Shown: positions 1 to 10,526, numbered from the stretch's first letter. The stretch is 64,000 nt of DNA from Muricauda sp. SCSIO 64092 (GCF_023016285.1 NZ_CP095413.1:3365001-3429000), one strand, 5' to 3'. The notes: generated by a model from the letters alone, not told the origin. Made by a program: numbers and translations.

Positions 1-3000
1 CAGCTTTACCATTGATATAGGCCTCACCGGAGGTTGCCCCATATAAGGTCACATTTCCCGTTATAATATTTTCCTCTGGAACTAAAGTGGCTTTCTCCGG
101 AACTTTTATGATTAATTTGGCTCCGGAAAGTCCCTTGCCCAAATAGTCGTTCGTGTTTCCATTGACGATCATGGTCAAACCTTTGGTCGCAAAGGCTCCA
201 AAGCTTTGCCCTGCTGAACCCGTAAAGTTCAATCTCAATGTATTTTGGGGCAGCCCATCCGCACCATAGATTTTTGAAATTTCGTTACTAATAATGGCCC
301 CAACAGCTCTATCCGTGTTCTTTATTGGAAAATCCAATGTGGTCCGCTCCTTTCTAAATAAAGCGGGATGTGCCTTGGCAATGATCCCAAATTCAATGGA
401 TTGCTCTATATCGTGAATTTGGCTTTCTGTATTGTGCAATTTGGTACCCTCCCCAACTTCAATTTGGTACAGTATTGGTGATAGGTCAATACCTGCGGCC
501 TTATAATGCTCAATGGCTTTTTTTCTATCCAATTTCTGGACCTGGCCCACCATTTCATTTACCGTTCTAAACCCAAGCTGTGCCATTATTTCCCGTAGCT
601 CCTGGGCTACGAAATACATATAATTCACAACATGTTCGGGCTTGCCTTTAAACTTTTTGCGGAGTTCTGGATTTTGGGTGGCAATACCCACGGGACAGGT
701 GTTCAAATGGCATACGCGCATCATGATGCAACCGGAAGCTACAAGGGGCGCGGTTGCGAAACCAAACTCTTCAGCTCCTAAAAGGCATGCAACGGCAACA
801 TCCCGCCCTGTTTTCAATTGACCATCGCATTCCAATACCACACGGTTTCGTAAATCGTTCAGCACTAAGGTCTGTTGGGCTTCCGCAATACCCAATTCCC
901 ACGGCAGTCCTGCATGTTTTAAAGAGGTTAATGGGGAAGCACCCGTACCTCCATCGTAGCCAGAAATAAGAATGACATCGGCTTTGGCTTTTGAAACTCC
1001 AGCCGCAATGGTACCTACCCCTACTTCGGAAACCAGTTTTACATTGATTCTGGCCTCCCTATTGGCCGATTTTAAATCGTAAATCAGTTGCGATAAATCC
1101 TCTATGGAGTAAATATCGTGGTGAGGGGGAGGAGAGATCAATCCCACATAGGGAGTGGAGTTTCGGGTTTTGGCAATAGCTGGATTTACTTTTGGTCCCG
1201 GAAGTTGGCCACCTTCCCCAGGTTTGGCCCCTTGGGCCATCTTGATCTGTATTTCCTGTGCGTTGGTCAGATAGTTGGAAGTAACCCCAAACCTACCAGA
1301 CGCCACCTGTTTTATGGCACTATTTTTCCAATCACCGGTCTGGTTCTTATAAAAGCGGGCCGAATCTTCACCACCTTCCCCAGAATTGCTTTTTCCCCCG
1401 ATTCGGTTCATGGCAATAGCAAGGTTTTCATGGGCCTCTTTACTAATGCTTCCATACGACATGGCACCTGTTTTGAATCGTTTTACGATTTCGGTCCATG
1501 GTTCCACTTCCTCAATGGGAATGGGGTCGTAATTGGAGAATTCAAAAAGCCCCCTAATGGTCAGTAATGATTTTGATTGTTCATTGACCAGTTTGGAATA
1601 CTCCTTGTAGGTCTTTGGTTCATTGCTTCGTACCGCTTTTTGAAGTTTGGCAATGGTCAATGGATTGAACATATGTTTTTCCCCATCCCGTCTCCAACGA
1701 TATTCACCACCGATTTCCAATTCAAGGTTAGCGGCAACTTCTTCTTCGTTAAAGGCTTTATGGTGCCTCTTTGTGATTTCCTTTTCAATCTCGTACAATC
1801 CAATACCCTGAATTCGCGTGGGGGTATTTGGAAAATACTTTTCCACCACTTTGGTGTTGATTCCGATACATTCGAATAATTGGGAACCCCGATAAGAATT
1901 TAAGGTGCTGATTCCAATTTTGTTCATCACCTTCAAAATTCCTTTTCCCACGGCTTTGTTATAGTTGTCTATGGCCTCCTGGAACGTAAATTCAGTGATG
2001 TCATTTTCTTTGATCTGTTGGCCAATGATTTCATTGACCAAATACGGATTAATGGCACTTGCGCCAAAACCGAACAATAGCGCGAAGTGATGTACTTCCC
2101 TTGGTTCCGCAGATTCAACAATAATGCTTAATCGAGAGCGTTTGCCCAATTTTCGTAGCCCACTATTGACCATGGAACAAGAGAGTAAGGCCGGTATTGG
2201 AGCCATTTCCTTACTGACCATCCTATCGGATAGTATGATAATATTGGTGCCTTGATCAACAGCATCGGAAGCTTGTTTTAAGATGTCCTCCAATGCTTCT
2301 TCCAGACCATTATGGCCTTTTGAGATTTCATATAGCGTAGAAATGGAAACCACTTTGTAATCCGGACTGCGGTCGTGGTTTTTGATCTTGTCCAAATCCT
2401 CCTTGGAAATAACAGGATTTTGAATTTTCAGTTTACGACAATGGAGCTCATTGATTTCAAAGATGTTTTGATCACTTCCCAAGGTAAGGCTAATGTCGCA
2501 TATGAGTTCTTCACGGATACCGTCCAAAGGTGGATTGGTCACCTGCGCAAATAGCTGTTTGAAATAGTTGTAAATAAGTTGTGGCCTTTCTGACAATACG
2601 GCGATTGGCGTATCCGATCCCATAGATCCAATGGGTTCTTTTCCGGCTTTCGCCATGGGCATGATAATGGTGTTGATGTCCTCTTGGGTGTAACCAAAGG
2701 TATTGGTCCTTGTTTTCAATGGGAATTCACCCAGGAAAATAGGGCAATCGTTGTACGGGATGTCCTTTAAGTAGATTAGGTTTTTTTTGAGCCATTTTTC
2801 ATAAGGGTGTCTTTTGGCAATTTTTTCCTTGATTTCTTCATCATTCACGATCCTACCTTCTTCCATATTGACCAGAAACATTTTACCGGGCTCCAATCTT
2901 CCATGGTATTCAATATTTTCGGGTTCCAAATCCACAACCCCAGTTTCGGAGGACATCACCACATAACCGTTTTTGGTAACGGAATAACGTGAGGGACGAA

Positions 3001-4099
3001 GACCGTTCCTGTCCAATACGGCCCCTATATAGCTGCCGTCCGTAAAGGGAATGGAAGCGGGTCCGTCCCAAGGTTCCATAACACAGGAGTTGTATTCATA
3101 AAAGGCCCTTTTGGTCTTGGACATCTCCTCATTCTTTTCCCAAGCCTCTGGGACCAGCATCATCATTACTTCCGGAAGTGAACGGCCGGTCATTAACAAG
3201 AGCTCAACCACCATATCCAAACTGGCGGAATCGGATTTTGCGGGAAGCACAATGGGCAGAATATTTTTGATTTCATCACCAAACCATTCACTTTTTAGCA
3301 ATTCTTCCCGGGAATGCATACGTGCTATGTTGCCACGAAGGGTGTTTATTTCACCATTATGGCACATATACCTGAAGGGTTGGGCCAAATCCCAGGTAGG
3401 GAAGGTGTTCGTTGAAAAACGTTGATGGACAAGGGCCAGTCGGGTTACCACCCTGGGGTCAAGTAAATCCTCATAGTACCTGCTTATGTCCTGCGGCATC
3501 AACAACCCCTTGAAAATGATGATTTTTTGGGAAAGGCTGGGGACATAAAAGAAATGATGCTGTGAGAGTTTGGACGCATTTATTTCATGTTCGGTAACTT
3601 TTCTGGCAATAAAAAGTTTTAGGTCAAACTGAAACTTATCCATGGCCTCACCTTTGGCCACAAAAATCTGTTTTACAAAAGGCTCGGTTTCTGTCGCAAT
3701 CCTACCTGGAACGGATTTATTAACGGGCACGTTACGCCATCCAAGAAGTTCCAATCCCTGTTTCCTGATGTTCTTTTCAAATGTCTTTTCGCAGAATTCC
3801 CTCTGATTTTCCTTTTTTGGTAGGAATACATTGCCGGTGGCATAGTCCCCCGCATTGGGAAGTTCAAAAGAACAGGTGCTTTTGAAAAAATCATGGGGGA
3901 TATCAATAAGAATCCCTGCACCATCCCCCGTTTTACCATCGGCACTTACCGCTCCCCTATGTTCCAGTTTATCCAAAATCTCCAGCGCCTTGTGGATGAT
4001 ATCATTGGATTTCTTTCCCTGTAGGCTACAGATAAAACCAGCACCACAATTATCATGCTCAAATTCCGGTAAGTAAAGTCCTTGTCTCTCCAATCCCAT
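1..4099 (-). CDS. gltB: Glutamate synthase large subunit, 3' end cut by the window edge
   Basis: This is the large subunit of glutamate synthase (GOGAT), which makes two glutamates from glutamine and 2-oxoglutarate in the cytoplasm. About 1366 codons are present and the reading frame runs off position 1, so the end of the C-terminal domain is missing. The start [21 protein letters not shown] puts the N-terminal nucleophile at Cys18, implying a short 17-residue propeptide. The central and FMN-binding parts are clear, with segments such as [16 protein letters not shown] and [14 protein letters not shown]. The 3Fe-4S cluster cysteines lie in [15 protein letters not shown] (C-x5-C-x4-C, about 690-731). 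The small subunit gltD would be expected further left, outside the window. A candidate promoter lies just upstream. Assignment is very secure; only completeness is unknown. Confidence 0.97.
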   Translation of the reverse strand, partial: MGLERQGLYLPEFEHDNCGAGFICSLQGKKSNDIIHKALEILDKLEHRGAVSADGKTGDGAGILIDIPHDFFKSTCSFELPNAGDYATGNVFLPKKENQREFCEKTFEKNIRKQGLELLGWRNVPVNKSVPGRIATETEPFVKQIFVAKGEAMDKFQFDLKLFIARKVTEHEINASKLSQHHFFYVPSLSQKIIIFKGLLMPQDISRYYEDLLDPRVVTRLALVHQRFSTNTFPTWDLAQPFRYMCHNGEINTLRGNIARMHSREELLKSEWFGDEIKNILPIVLPAKSDSASLDMVVELLLMTGRSLPEVMMMLVPEAWEKNEEMSKTKRAFYEYNSCVMEPWDGPASIPFTDGSYIGAVLDRNGLRPSRYSVTKNGYVVMSSETGVVDLEPENIEYHGRLEPGKMFLVNMEEGRIVNDEEIKEKIAKRHPYEKWLKKNLIYLKDIPYNDCPIFLGEFPLKTRTNTFGYTQEDINTIIMPMAKAGKEPIGSMGSDTPIAVLSERPQLIYNYFKQLFAQVTNPPLDGIREELICDISLTLGSDQNIFEINELHCRKLKIQNPVISKEDLDKIKNHDRSPDYKVVSISTLYEISKGHNGLEEALEDILKQASDAVDQGTNIIILSDRMVSKEMAPIPALLSCSMVNSGLRKLGKRSRLSIIVESAEPREVHHFALLFGFGASAINPYLVNEIIGQQIKENDITEFTFQEAIDNYNKAVGKGILKVMNKIGISTLNSYRGSQLFECIGINTKVVEKYFPNTPTRIQGIGLYEIEKEITKRHHKAFNEEEVAANLELEIGGEYRWRRDGEKHMFNPLTIAKLQKAVRSNEPKTYKEYSKLVNEQSKSLLTIRGLFEFSNYDPIPIEEVEPWTEIVKRFKTGAMSYGSISKEAHENLAIAMNRIGGKSNSGEGGEDSARFYKNQTGDWKNSAIKQVASGRFGVTSNYLTNAQEIQIKMAQGAKPGEGGQLPGPKVNPAIAKTRNSTPYVGLISPPPHHDIYSIEDLSQLIYDLKSANREARINVKLVSEVGVGTIAAGVSKAKADVILISGYDGGTGASPLTSLKHAGLPWELGIAEAQQTLVLNDLRNRVVLECDGQLKTGRDVAVACLLGAEEFGFATAPLVASGCIMMRVCHLNTCPVGIATQNPELRKKFKGKPEHVVNYMYFVAQELREIMAQLGFRTVNEMVGQVQKLDRKKAIEHYKAAGIDLSPILYQIEVGEGTKLHNTESQIHDIEQSIEFGIIAKAHPALFRKERTTLDFPIKNTDRAVGAIISNEISKIYGADGLPQNTLRLNFTGSAGQSFGAFATKGLTMIVNGNTNDYLGKGLSGAKLIIKVPEKATLVPEENIITGNVTLYGATSGEAYINGKA

Positions 4100-4114
4100 A
4101 TTACGACATTTTCT

Positions 4115-4146
4115 CAAAAATATCATAATGATCACATTATTTTCAA
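4115..4146 (-). promoter_or_regulatory. Candidate gltB promoter (TTG-N21-TATTTTTG)
   Basis: Read on the minus strand, TTG (4144-4146) is followed after 21 bases by TATTTTTG (4115-4122). This fits the Bacteroidota sigma-ABfr consensus, -33 TTTG and -7 TAnnTTTG. Transcription would begin near 4108, giving a leader of only about 10 bases before the ATG at 4099. The match is by eye. Confidence 0.5.
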
Positions 4147-4395
4147 GGCTTATAGTTAAAGAAAGAAATAATTACAGTCTTTATAAAAAATCATTACAAA
4201 ATTATCAGTGTTAAAAAAATGAAAACACTTTTTTGATAATCCTTAAAATATTGGGCTGAAAAAGACAGGTATGTATAATGCTTTGGGGTATTGTCCATTA
4301 ATCTTCAATTTAAGAACAATGGACCCCTATAAAAATGGGGGTGTTTGTAAAAAGAAAAGAAATTCTTTTGGGATTTATGGAACTAAGGCCCCCTT

Positions 4396-5538
4396 TTAGT
4401 CCTTGAGAATACTTCTGGAAATCACGATTTTTTGAATTTCGGAAGTACCCTCATAGATTTGGGTGATTTTGGCGTCCCGCATCAATCGTTCTACATGGTA
4501 GTCTTTTACAAAGCCATTGCCGCCATGGATTTGAACGGCCTCCACGGTCACTTCCATGGCAGTTTCCGCTGCATATAACTTGGCCATGGCACCGGAAAGG
4601 TCATAGTTATCCCCGTTATCTTTATCACAGGCTGCTTGGTATACCAAATTTCTGGCTGCTTGTATCTTGGTATGCATATCGGCCAGTTTAAAGGCAATGG
4701 CCTGGTGGTTTGCTATTTCCGTCCCAAAAGCCTTGCGTTCCTTGGAATATTTTAAGGCCAGTTCATAAGCTCCAGCAGCAATGCCCAAGGCTTGGGCAGC
4801 GATTCCAATACGTCCCCCCGCCAGGGTTTTCATGGCAAACTTAAATCCAAAACCGTCTTCGCCTATCCTATTTTCCTTGGGGACTTTTACATCATTGAAA
4901 ATAAGGGAATGGGTATCACTTCCGCGGATTCCCAGTTTGTTTTCCTTGGGACCAATTTCAAATCCTTCCATGTCCTTCTCCACAATCAATGCATTGATCC
5001 CCCTATGGCCTTTTTCCACATCCGTCTGTGCAATGACCAAATAGACCGCTGCGGAATTCCCGTTGGTTATCCAGTTTTTGGTTCCATTCAAGACATAGTG
5101 ATCCCCCATGTCTTTGGCCGTTGTCTTTTGTGATGTGGCGTCACTGCCCGCTTCCGGCTCGGAAAGACAAAATGCACCGATAATTTCACCAGTGGCCAAT
5201 CGGGTTAGATACTTTGCCTTCTGTTCCTCGGTTCCGTAGGTTTCCAATCCCCAACATACCAAAGAATTGTTTACCGAAACGATGACGGAGGAGGAAGCGT
5301 CAATTTTGGAAAGTTCTTCCATGACCAATACATAGGAAAGGGTATCCAATCCACTTCCACCATATTTCTCGTTCACCATCATGCCCATAAAACCTAATTC
5401 ACCCATTTTTGAAACCTGTTCCTTTGGGAATTCCTGGGCATCATCTCTTTCGATAACACCAGGTAACAATTCGTTTTGGGCAAAATCTCTTGCAGCTTGT
5501 TGAATCATTAACTGCTCTTCTGAAAGGGAAAAATTCAT
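4396..5538 (-). CDS. Acyl-CoA dehydrogenase (short/branched-chain type)
   Basis: This 380-residue FAD enzyme oxidises an acyl-CoA to the 2-enoyl-CoA and passes electrons to electron-transfer flavoprotein, in fatty-acid or branched-chain amino-acid breakdown. It starts MNFSLSEEQLMIQQAARDFA. An 11-residue upstream extension is possible but lacks family similarity, so I chose the ATG at 5538. Family signatures include AFCLSEPEAGSDA, WITNGNSAAVYLV, and the C-terminal IYEGTSEIQ, whose Glu363 matches the catalytic base of medium- and short-chain enzymes. Length is typical. The gene stands alone between gltB and the divergent nhaD, and neighbours do not tell which acyl-CoA is used. Butyryl-, isovaleryl- or 2-methylbutyryl-CoA are all possible. 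Confidence 0.93.
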   Translation of the reverse strand: MNFSLSEEQLMIQQAARDFAQNELLPGVIERDDAQEFPKEQVSKMGELGFMGMMVNEKYGGSGLDTLSYVLVMEELSKIDASSSVIVSVNNSLVCWGLETYGTEEQKAKYLTRLATGEIIGAFCLSEPEAGSDATSQKTTAKDMGDHYVLNGTKNWITNGNSAAVYLVIAQTDVEKGHRGINALIVEKDMEGFEIGPKENKLGIRGSDTHSLIFNDVKVPKENRIGEDGFGFKFAMKTLAGGRIGIAAQALGIAAGAYELALKYSKERKAFGTEIANHQAIAFKLADMHTKIQAARNLVYQAACDKDNGDNYDLSGAMAKLYAAETAMEVTVEAVQIHGGNGFVKDYHVERLMRDAKITQIYEGTSEIQKIVISRSILKD

Positions 5539-5757
5539 GTGTATTGAGAAATAGTTAAAAAAACACTGCAAAGATAAGCTTTGAATAGGGATTTTTCAAT
5601 AGAATTGGGTTGATGCAAACAAATAATCAATCTAAAAAAAGTTAATGGCATTTGGGAGATTCTAAGGGCAATCCTTATATTTAACTGGATTGATTGTAGG
5701 CTCAAAAACTACGGACAAATCAGATTTAATAACTGCACCTAAACCAAACTTCAAATA

Positions 5758-7131
5758 ATGGAAACTATCATTATTATTGTTTTTCTGGCCGGTTATCTGG
5801 CGATTACCTTAGAACATAACCTGAAAATTGATAAGCTTATTCCGGCTTTGGCCATGATGGCCATCCTTTGGGCCTTGGTGGCTTTGGGAATAGATGGGTT
5901 TGGTTCCTGGTTCGATTCTACCAAACATGCCCTTGTGGATGGGTTTGCAGATTTGATCCATGAGGATAAAATGCACCTTGTTGAGGAAACGTTGCTACAT
6001 CACTTGGGTAAAACTGCCGAAATATTGGTGTTTCTATTAGGTGCCATGACCATTGTGGAAATCATAGATTACTTTAATGGGTTTGCCACTATAAAAGGTT
6101 TTATCAAAACAAAGAGCAAACGAAAACTATTATGGCTATTTTCCATTTTGGCGTTTGTACTATCTGCAATCATAGACAATTTAACCGCCACTATAGTTTT
6201 GGTAACCATTCTACAAAAGGTGATCAAGGATAGACAGACCAAGTTGTGGTTTGCCGGTCTGATCGTTATTAACGCAAATGCGGGAGGGGCATGGTCACCT
6301 ATAGGGGATGTTACCACTACAATGTTGTGGATTGCCAATAAAGTAAGTGCCTATGAACTGGTTCTCCATGTATTGTTGCCCTCCATAATCTGTACCATTG
6401 TGCCTACCTTCATTGCCAGTAGGTTTAAGGTGTTTACCGGCGAAGTGGAAGATACCCAGGTGGAAGAACAGGAATCTACATCCAGATATGGCGCTACTAT
6501 GTTGTATTTGGGACTGGGGTCCATTGTTTTTGTTCCTTTTTTCAAAACGGTGACGCATTTACCACCGTATGTGGGTATGATGCTATCCCTGGCTGTGGTG
6601 GCCACTTTTGCCGAAATCTATAGTAATGCCAAATTTGCCATTAGTTCTGCCGTTGATGAAGAGCATCATGAATCATCACACCATAGTCCTGTCCATTCTG
6701 CACTTACAAAAATTGAATTGCCCAGTATATTGTTCTTTTTGGGAATTTTATTGGCTGTGGCCGCGTTGGAATCCCTGGGAATCCTTTTTAATTATGCCGA
6801 AGTTTTAAAAACAGCCATTCCCAATACGGATATTGTAGTGCTCTTGTTGGGCATTGGCTCTGCAATTATAGACAATGTGCCCTTGGTAGCAGCCAGTATG
6901 GGGATGTTTTCGGAGCCTACGGACAGTCCGCTTTGGCATTTTATTGCCTACTCGGCAGGTACGGGTGGAAGTATGTTGATCATTGGTTCCGCAGCTGGGG
7001 TGGTGGCCATGGGTATGGAAAAGATTGACTTTTTCTGGTACTTAAAAAAGATTGCCTGGTTGGCCTTTGTAGGGTTTATTTCCGGAGGATTGACTTTTAT
7101 CTTACTGCGTGATTTTGTACTGAACGTATAA
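5758..7131 (+). CDS. nhaD: NhaD-type Na+/H+ antiporter
   Basis: This 457-residue inner-membrane protein exchanges sodium for protons, as expected in a marine bacterium. It is almost wholly hydrophobic, with many membrane helices. Two inverted family signatures are visible: AIIDNLTATIVLVTILQ near residues 138-153, followed by NANAGGAWSPIGD near 172-184, and GIGSAIIDNVPLVAASMGM in the C-terminal half. The paired IIDN-x-P/T motifs are typical of the NhaD/ion-transporter superfamily fold. A His-rich cytoplasmic-looking loop (EEHHESSHHS, about 299-308) separates the halves. The gene starts 219 bases from the divergent acyl-CoA dehydrogenase gene. Proton-channel genes for TonB energisation follow 47 bases downstream, so the two may share a transcript. 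Confidence 0.93.
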   Translation: METIIIIVFLAGYLAITLEHNLKIDKLIPALAMMAILWALVALGIDGFGSWFDSTKHALVDGFADLIHEDKMHLVEETLLHHLGKTAEILVFLLGAMTIVEIIDYFNGFATIKGFIKTKSKRKLLWLFSILAFVLSAIIDNLTATIVLVTILQKVIKDRQTKLWFAGLIVINANAGGAWSPIGDVTTTMLWIANKVSAYELVLHVLLPSIICTIVPTFIASRFKVFTGEVEDTQVEEQESTSRYGATMLYLGLGSIVFVPFFKTVTHLPPYVGMMLSLAVVATFAEIYSNAKFAISSAVDEEHHESSHHSPVHSALTKIELPSILFFLGILLAVAALESLGILFNYAEVLKTAIPNTDIVVLLLGIGSAIIDNVPLVAASMGMFSEPTDSPLWHFIAYSAGTGGSMLIIGSAAGVVAMGMEKIDFFWYLKKIAWLAFVGFISGGLTFILLRDFVLNV

Positions 7132-7178
7132 TTTTTATTCAAATTCCCCGTTATATTGCAATAAAATTGGGGACACCT

Positions 7179-7871
7179 ATGACTATACTTCAGGAACAAG
7201 TAGCCTCTGAGGAATTGGCGACAGAGCTATCAGAGGAAAAAACGCTTTCCGTTATTGACTTGATTATCAATGGAGGTGCGGCCAGCACCATTATTGTTAC
7301 CGTACTCTTTGTGCTGTTATTTGTGGCATTATACATTTATTTTGAACGCACTTTTGCCATTACTGCGGCATCCAAAATCGATAAAAACTTCATGAACCAA
7401 ATTCGTGACCATGTCATGAACGGAAAAATTGAAGCCGCCAGGTTACTTTGTGCGCAAACGGATTCCCCCGTAGCACGATTGACGGAAAAAGGGGTGGCCC
7501 GAATTGGAAAACCCTTGGACGACATCAATACCGCAATCGAAAATGCGGGCACCCTTGAAGTCTATAAATTGGAAAAAAATGTCAATATCCTGGCTACGGT
7601 AGCAGGTTCGGCACCCATGATCGGCTTCCTTGGAACCGTTATTGGAATGATTCTTGCTTTCCATGAAATGGCCAGTAGTGGTGGACAAGCGGAAATGGGA
7701 TCCCTGGCTTCTGGGATATACACGGCAATGACAACCACGGTGGCAGGTCTTATTGTAGGCATCATCGCCTATATTGGGTATAACCATTTGGTGAACAGAA
7801 CGGACAAGGTGGTCCATAAAATGGAAGCCAATGCTGTGGAATTTTTGGATTTGTTGAATGAACCCGCGTAG
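7179..7871 (+). CDS. MotA/TolQ/ExbB proton channel protein
   Basis: This inner-membrane subunit, 230 residues, forms the proton-conducting motor with ExbD and drives TonB-dependent uptake. A first membrane helix lies near residues 31-53. The cytoplasmic domain follows, and then two further helices (LATVAGSAPMIGFLGTVIG and AMTTTVAGLIVGIIAYIGY), which carry the family pattern G-x2-GTV-x-GM. I used the ATG at 7179; an in-frame TTG four codons earlier is less likely. It is the first gene of an exbB-exbD-tonB-folC run with gaps of 5, 0 and -1 bases. The partners are the multiple SusC-type receptors seen at 15.9-31.5 kb and elsewhere in the genome. ExbB versus TolQ naming is not separable by sequence reading. 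Confidence 0.93.
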   Translation: MTILQEQVASEELATELSEEKTLSVIDLIINGGAASTIIVTVLFVLLFVALYIYFERTFAITAASKIDKNFMNQIRDHVMNGKIEAARLLCAQTDSPVARLTEKGVARIGKPLDDINTAIENAGTLEVYKLEKNVNILATVAGSAPMIGFLGTVIGMILAFHEMASSGGQAEMGSLASGIYTAMTTTVAGLIVGIIAYIGYNHLVNRTDKVVHKMEANAVEFLDLLNEPA

Positions 7872-7876
7872 CAAAA

Positions 7877-8263
7877 ATGAAATTAAAAGGTAGAAATAAA
7901 GTAAGCCCAGAGTTTAGCATGTCCTCCATGACGGACATTGTCTTTCTATTGTTGGTCTTTTTTATGCTTACCTCCAATGCCCCGAACGCATTGGATCTAC
8001 TATTGCCAAAGGCAAAAGGAAAATCGACGAACACACAAAATGTTTCGGTGACCATAGACAAAAACCTAAGGTATTTTGTGAACAACGAGCAGATTAACGG
8101 AGAATACATTGAAATTGAATTAAAAAAAGCACTTGAAGGTCAAGAAAAGCCTACCATTATCCTTAGGGCGGAAGAAAGTGTTGCCATACGGGAGGCAGTT
8201 AACGTCATGGATATTGCCAACAGGAACAACTACAAGGTAATTTTGGCCGTGCGACCAAAGTAG
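7877..8263 (+). CDS. ExbD/TolR family biopolymer transporter
   Basis: This 128-residue protein partners the ExbB-type channel encoded just upstream. It has a short cytoplasmic N-terminus, one membrane helix (about residues 18-34, DIVFLLLVFFMLTS) and a periplasmic domain. Asp20 at the helix start sits where the essential proton-carrying Asp of ExbD/TolR lies. The following Asn-Ala-Pro-Asn-Ala stretch and the C-terminal fold ending NRNNYKVILAVRPK are normal for the family. It begins 5 bases after the ExbB stop and ends directly against the TonB-like start, which indicates translational coupling. Confidence 0.93.
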   Translation: MKLKGRNKVSPEFSMSSMTDIVFLLLVFFMLTSNAPNALDLLLPKAKGKSTNTQNVSVTIDKNLRYFVNNEQINGEYIEIELKKALEGQEKPTIILRAEESVAIREAVNVMDIANRNNYKVILAVRPK

Positions 8264-9169
8264 ATGTCATTTTTAGACACGAGACACAAAAAGAAATCGT
8301 TTACCCTGACCACTGTACTGTTAAGTTTATTGGTTCTGGTACTTTTCTATATTGGGTTAACCTATCTGGACCCTCCTGAAGAAAAAGGGATTGCCATCAA
8401 TTTTGGGACAATGGATTTTGGTTCCGGGAATCGGCAACCCCTACAAAAGATAAAATCGGAACCCAGGGATATTCCAAAACCACCCAATGAACCCCAAAAA
8501 GAAGTGATTGAGGAAAAGGAGGCCGTTGCCGAAAAAAGCGAACCAAAGGAAGAAGTAAAAAAGGAAGAACCCACGGAAAAGGTAATTACACAGGACAGTG
8601 AGGAAACCATAAGGCTCAAACAAGAACGCGAAGCCAAACGCAAGGCGGAGGAAGCGGCTAAAAAAGCCAAGGCGGAAGCCGAAAGAAAAGAACGCGAAAG
8701 GGCGGAAGCTGAAGCTAGAAAAAGGGAGGAGGAAGACGCGAAGAAAAGGAAATTGGATGCCCTAATGGGAGGGATTGGCAAATCTGAAGGTACTGAGACC
8801 GGTAGTGAAGGCGATGATGACAGGGCCGGGGATAAAGGTAGACCGGAGGGTAATCCCTATGCGACCTCATATTATGGGGCTCCCGGGGCCGGCACTGGGG
8901 GTTATGGGCTCAATGGCAGGTCCCTGGTTAGCAAGGGCAAAGTACAGCAGGAATGCAACGAGGATGGTAGGGTTGTTGTCCGTATTGTGGTGGATAGGAA
9001 CGGAAAAGTCATAAAGGCCACACCAGGCGTAAAAGGAACTACAAATAATGCGCCTTGTCTTTTGGAACCCGCAAAAAAAACAGCATTTCTCCATCAATGG
9101 AATTTGGATTCCAATGCCCCCTCACAACAAGTAGGTTTTGTAGTGGTCAACTTTAAACTGGGGCAATAG
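8264..9169 (+). CDS. TonB/TolA-like energy transducer
   Basis: This 301-residue protein would span the periplasm and pass motor energy to outer-membrane receptors. Residues 15-34 form the single N-terminal membrane helix. A proline/glutamate/lysine-rich stretch follows (about 60-110), and then a highly charged coiled-coil of Lys, Ala, Glu and Arg (about 110-165) that resembles TolA. The compact C-terminal domain (about 205-301) contains GRVVVRIVVDRNGKVIKATPG, reduced here to the pattern G-x-V-V-x(3)-V-D-R-x-G-x-V, which is typical of TonB C-terminal domains. Its ATG abuts the ExbD stop, and its stop codon shares its last base with the folC start. The context supports a TonB role; the coiled-coil leaves TolA as an alternative. 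Confidence 0.88.
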   Translation: MSFLDTRHKKKSFTLTTVLLSLLVLVLFYIGLTYLDPPEEKGIAINFGTMDFGSGNRQPLQKIKSEPRDIPKPPNEPQKEVIEEKEAVAEKSEPKEEVKKEEPTEKVITQDSEETIRLKQEREAKRKAEEAAKKAKAEAERKERERAEAEARKREEEDAKKRKLDALMGGIGKSEGTETGSEGDDDRAGDKGRPEGNPYATSYYGAPGAGTGGYGLNGRSLVSKGKVQQECNEDGRVVVRIVVDRNGKVIKATPGVKGTTNNAPCLLEPAKKTAFLHQWNLDSNAPSQQVGFVVVNFKLGQ

Positions 9170-10380
9170 TGACCTATCAGGAAACCTTGGATTGGCTTTT
9201 TGCCCAATTGCCGATATATCAGATAAAAGGAGTAGGTGCATTTAAAGGGAAGCTGGACAATATCCTGGCTTTTTCCGAGCATTTGGACCATCCCGAAAAA
9301 AAAATCAAGACCATTCATGTGGCGGGCACCAATGGAAAAGGTTCTTCCTGTCATATGTTGGCTTCCATTCTTCAGGAGGCGGGTCATAAAACTGGGCTTT
9401 ATACCTCACCCCATTTAAAGGATTTTAGGGAACGGATAAAGATCAATGGGGAGATGGTCGGAAAGGATTTTGTAAAGGGATTCATAGGGGAACACCAATC
9501 TTTTTTGGAATATCATCAGCTTTCCTTTTTTGAAATGACCGTGGGAATGGCTTTTCAGTATTTCGCAAAAGAACAAGTGGACATCGCTGTTATTGAAGTA
9601 GGACTGGGCGGACGACTGGACTCAACGAATATTATTAGGCCAGAGGTAAGTCTGATTACCAATATTGGATATGACCATATGTCCATTTTAGGGAATACCC
9701 TGGAAAAGATTGCCATGGAAAAGGCGGGAATCATCAAAAGAAACATTCCGGCAGTGATAAGTGAGCGACAGCCCGAAACGGAAATGATCTTTACATTGAT
9801 TGCAAATCAGAGAAAAGCGGAAATCATCTTTGCAGATGATTTGGATATTCCATCATACCGAACGGATTTGCTGGGGGACTATCAAGACAAAAACAGTAGA
9901 GGGGTGGTCGCTTGTTTAAGGACAATAAGGGATTTCAATATCACCAAAGAACATATAGAAAAGGGTTTGCAAAGTGTTGTTCGGAATACAGGTTTATTGG
10001 GAAGATGGCAGGTACTGGAAAAAAAGCCAATGGTAGTTTGTGATACGGCACATAACAAAGAGGGTTTGGAACTGGTTTTTGAGCAAGTGTCACGGCAAGA
10101 ATTTAAGGAGCTTCATATGGTCGTTGGTTTTGTTAATGATAAGAATGTCAAAGACCTATTGCGATTGTTTCCCAAAGAAGCCCATTATTATTTTGTGAAA
10201 CCCAATGTACCAAGGGGGATGGATGCAAAGGAGGTGCTGGATCTGGCCAATACCATTGGACTGAAAGGGAAAAAATATGCTACTGTTCAAAAAGGGTTGG
10301 ACAAAGCAATGGCAAAAGCCGGAACTAATGACCTCATCTATATTGGTGGCAGTACTTTTGTTGTTGCTGAGGTGGTTTAA
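9169..10380 (+). CDS. folC: Folylpolyglutamate synthase / dihydrofolate synthase
   Basis: FolC adds glutamates to folates and, in bifunctional forms, joins dihydropteroate to glutamate, both in the cytoplasm with ATP. The 403-residue protein has the Mur-ligase-like P-loop HVAGTNGKGSS (about residues 50-60) and the downstream YTSPHLKDFRERI segment, which binds folate and magnesium. Further signatures are EVGLGGRLDSTN, TNIGYDHMSILG and CDTAHNKEG. The start is a GTG whose G is the last base of the TonB-like gene's TAG stop, so the genes are translationally coupled. Coupling of folate metabolism to a TonB motor looks like conserved flavobacterial gene order rather than a functional link. Confidence 0.95.
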   Translation: MTYQETLDWLFAQLPIYQIKGVGAFKGKLDNILAFSEHLDHPEKKIKTIHVAGTNGKGSSCHMLASILQEAGHKTGLYTSPHLKDFRERIKINGEMVGKDFVKGFIGEHQSFLEYHQLSFFEMTVGMAFQYFAKEQVDIAVIEVGLGGRLDSTNIIRPEVSLITNIGYDHMSILGNTLEKIAMEKAGIIKRNIPAVISERQPETEMIFTLIANQRKAEIIFADDLDIPSYRTDLLGDYQDKNSRGVVACLRTIRDFNITKEHIEKGLQSVVRNTGLLGRWQVLEKKPMVVCDTAHNKEGLELVFEQVSRQEFKELHMVVGFVNDKNVKDLLRLFPKEAHYYFVKPNVPRGMDAKEVLDLANTIGLKGKKYATVQKGLDKAMAKAGTNDLIYIGGSTFVVAEVV

Positions 10381-10419
10381 AATATTTCATTTTTCGTTAG
10401 GGAAACAGAAAATTCATGC

Positions 10420-10427
10420 TATATTTG
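10420..10427 (+). promoter_or_regulatory. Candidate -7 element for tRNA-Val(UAC)
   Basis: TATATTTG matches the Bacteroidota -7 consensus TAnnTTTG exactly and ends 19 bases before the tRNA. No convincing TTTG -33 box was found at the usual distance; weak T-rich sequence lies there. Confidence 0.5.
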
Positions 10428-10446
10428 CACTCCGTTTTGAGAATGG

Positions 10447-10521
10447 GGGCGCGTAGCTCAGTTGGTTCAGAGCACCTGGTTTACACCCAGGGGGTCAGGG
10501 GTTCGAATCCCTTCGCGCCCA
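10447..10521 (+). tRNA. tRNA-Val, anticodon UAC
   Basis: A complete 75-base cloverleaf can be drawn. The acceptor stem GGGCGCG pairs with CGCGCCC, and the D arm contains AGCTCAGTTGG. The anticodon stem CCTGG/CCAGG carries loop TTTACAC with anticodon TAC at 34-36. The T arm is AGGGG-TTCGAAT-CCCTT, with one wobble pair. The discriminator base is A and CCA is not encoded in full, which is normal here. A strong terminator begins six bases after the 3' end. The 3' end (10492-10522) is repeated exactly at 10858-10888. Confidence 0.97.
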
Positions 10522-10526
10522 CAATG

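Noticed and set aside
1118..1879. Open frames on the plus strand inside gltB
   Set aside because: They are antisense to a well-conserved gltB frame, have no recognisable domain and show the composition of an antisense shadow.
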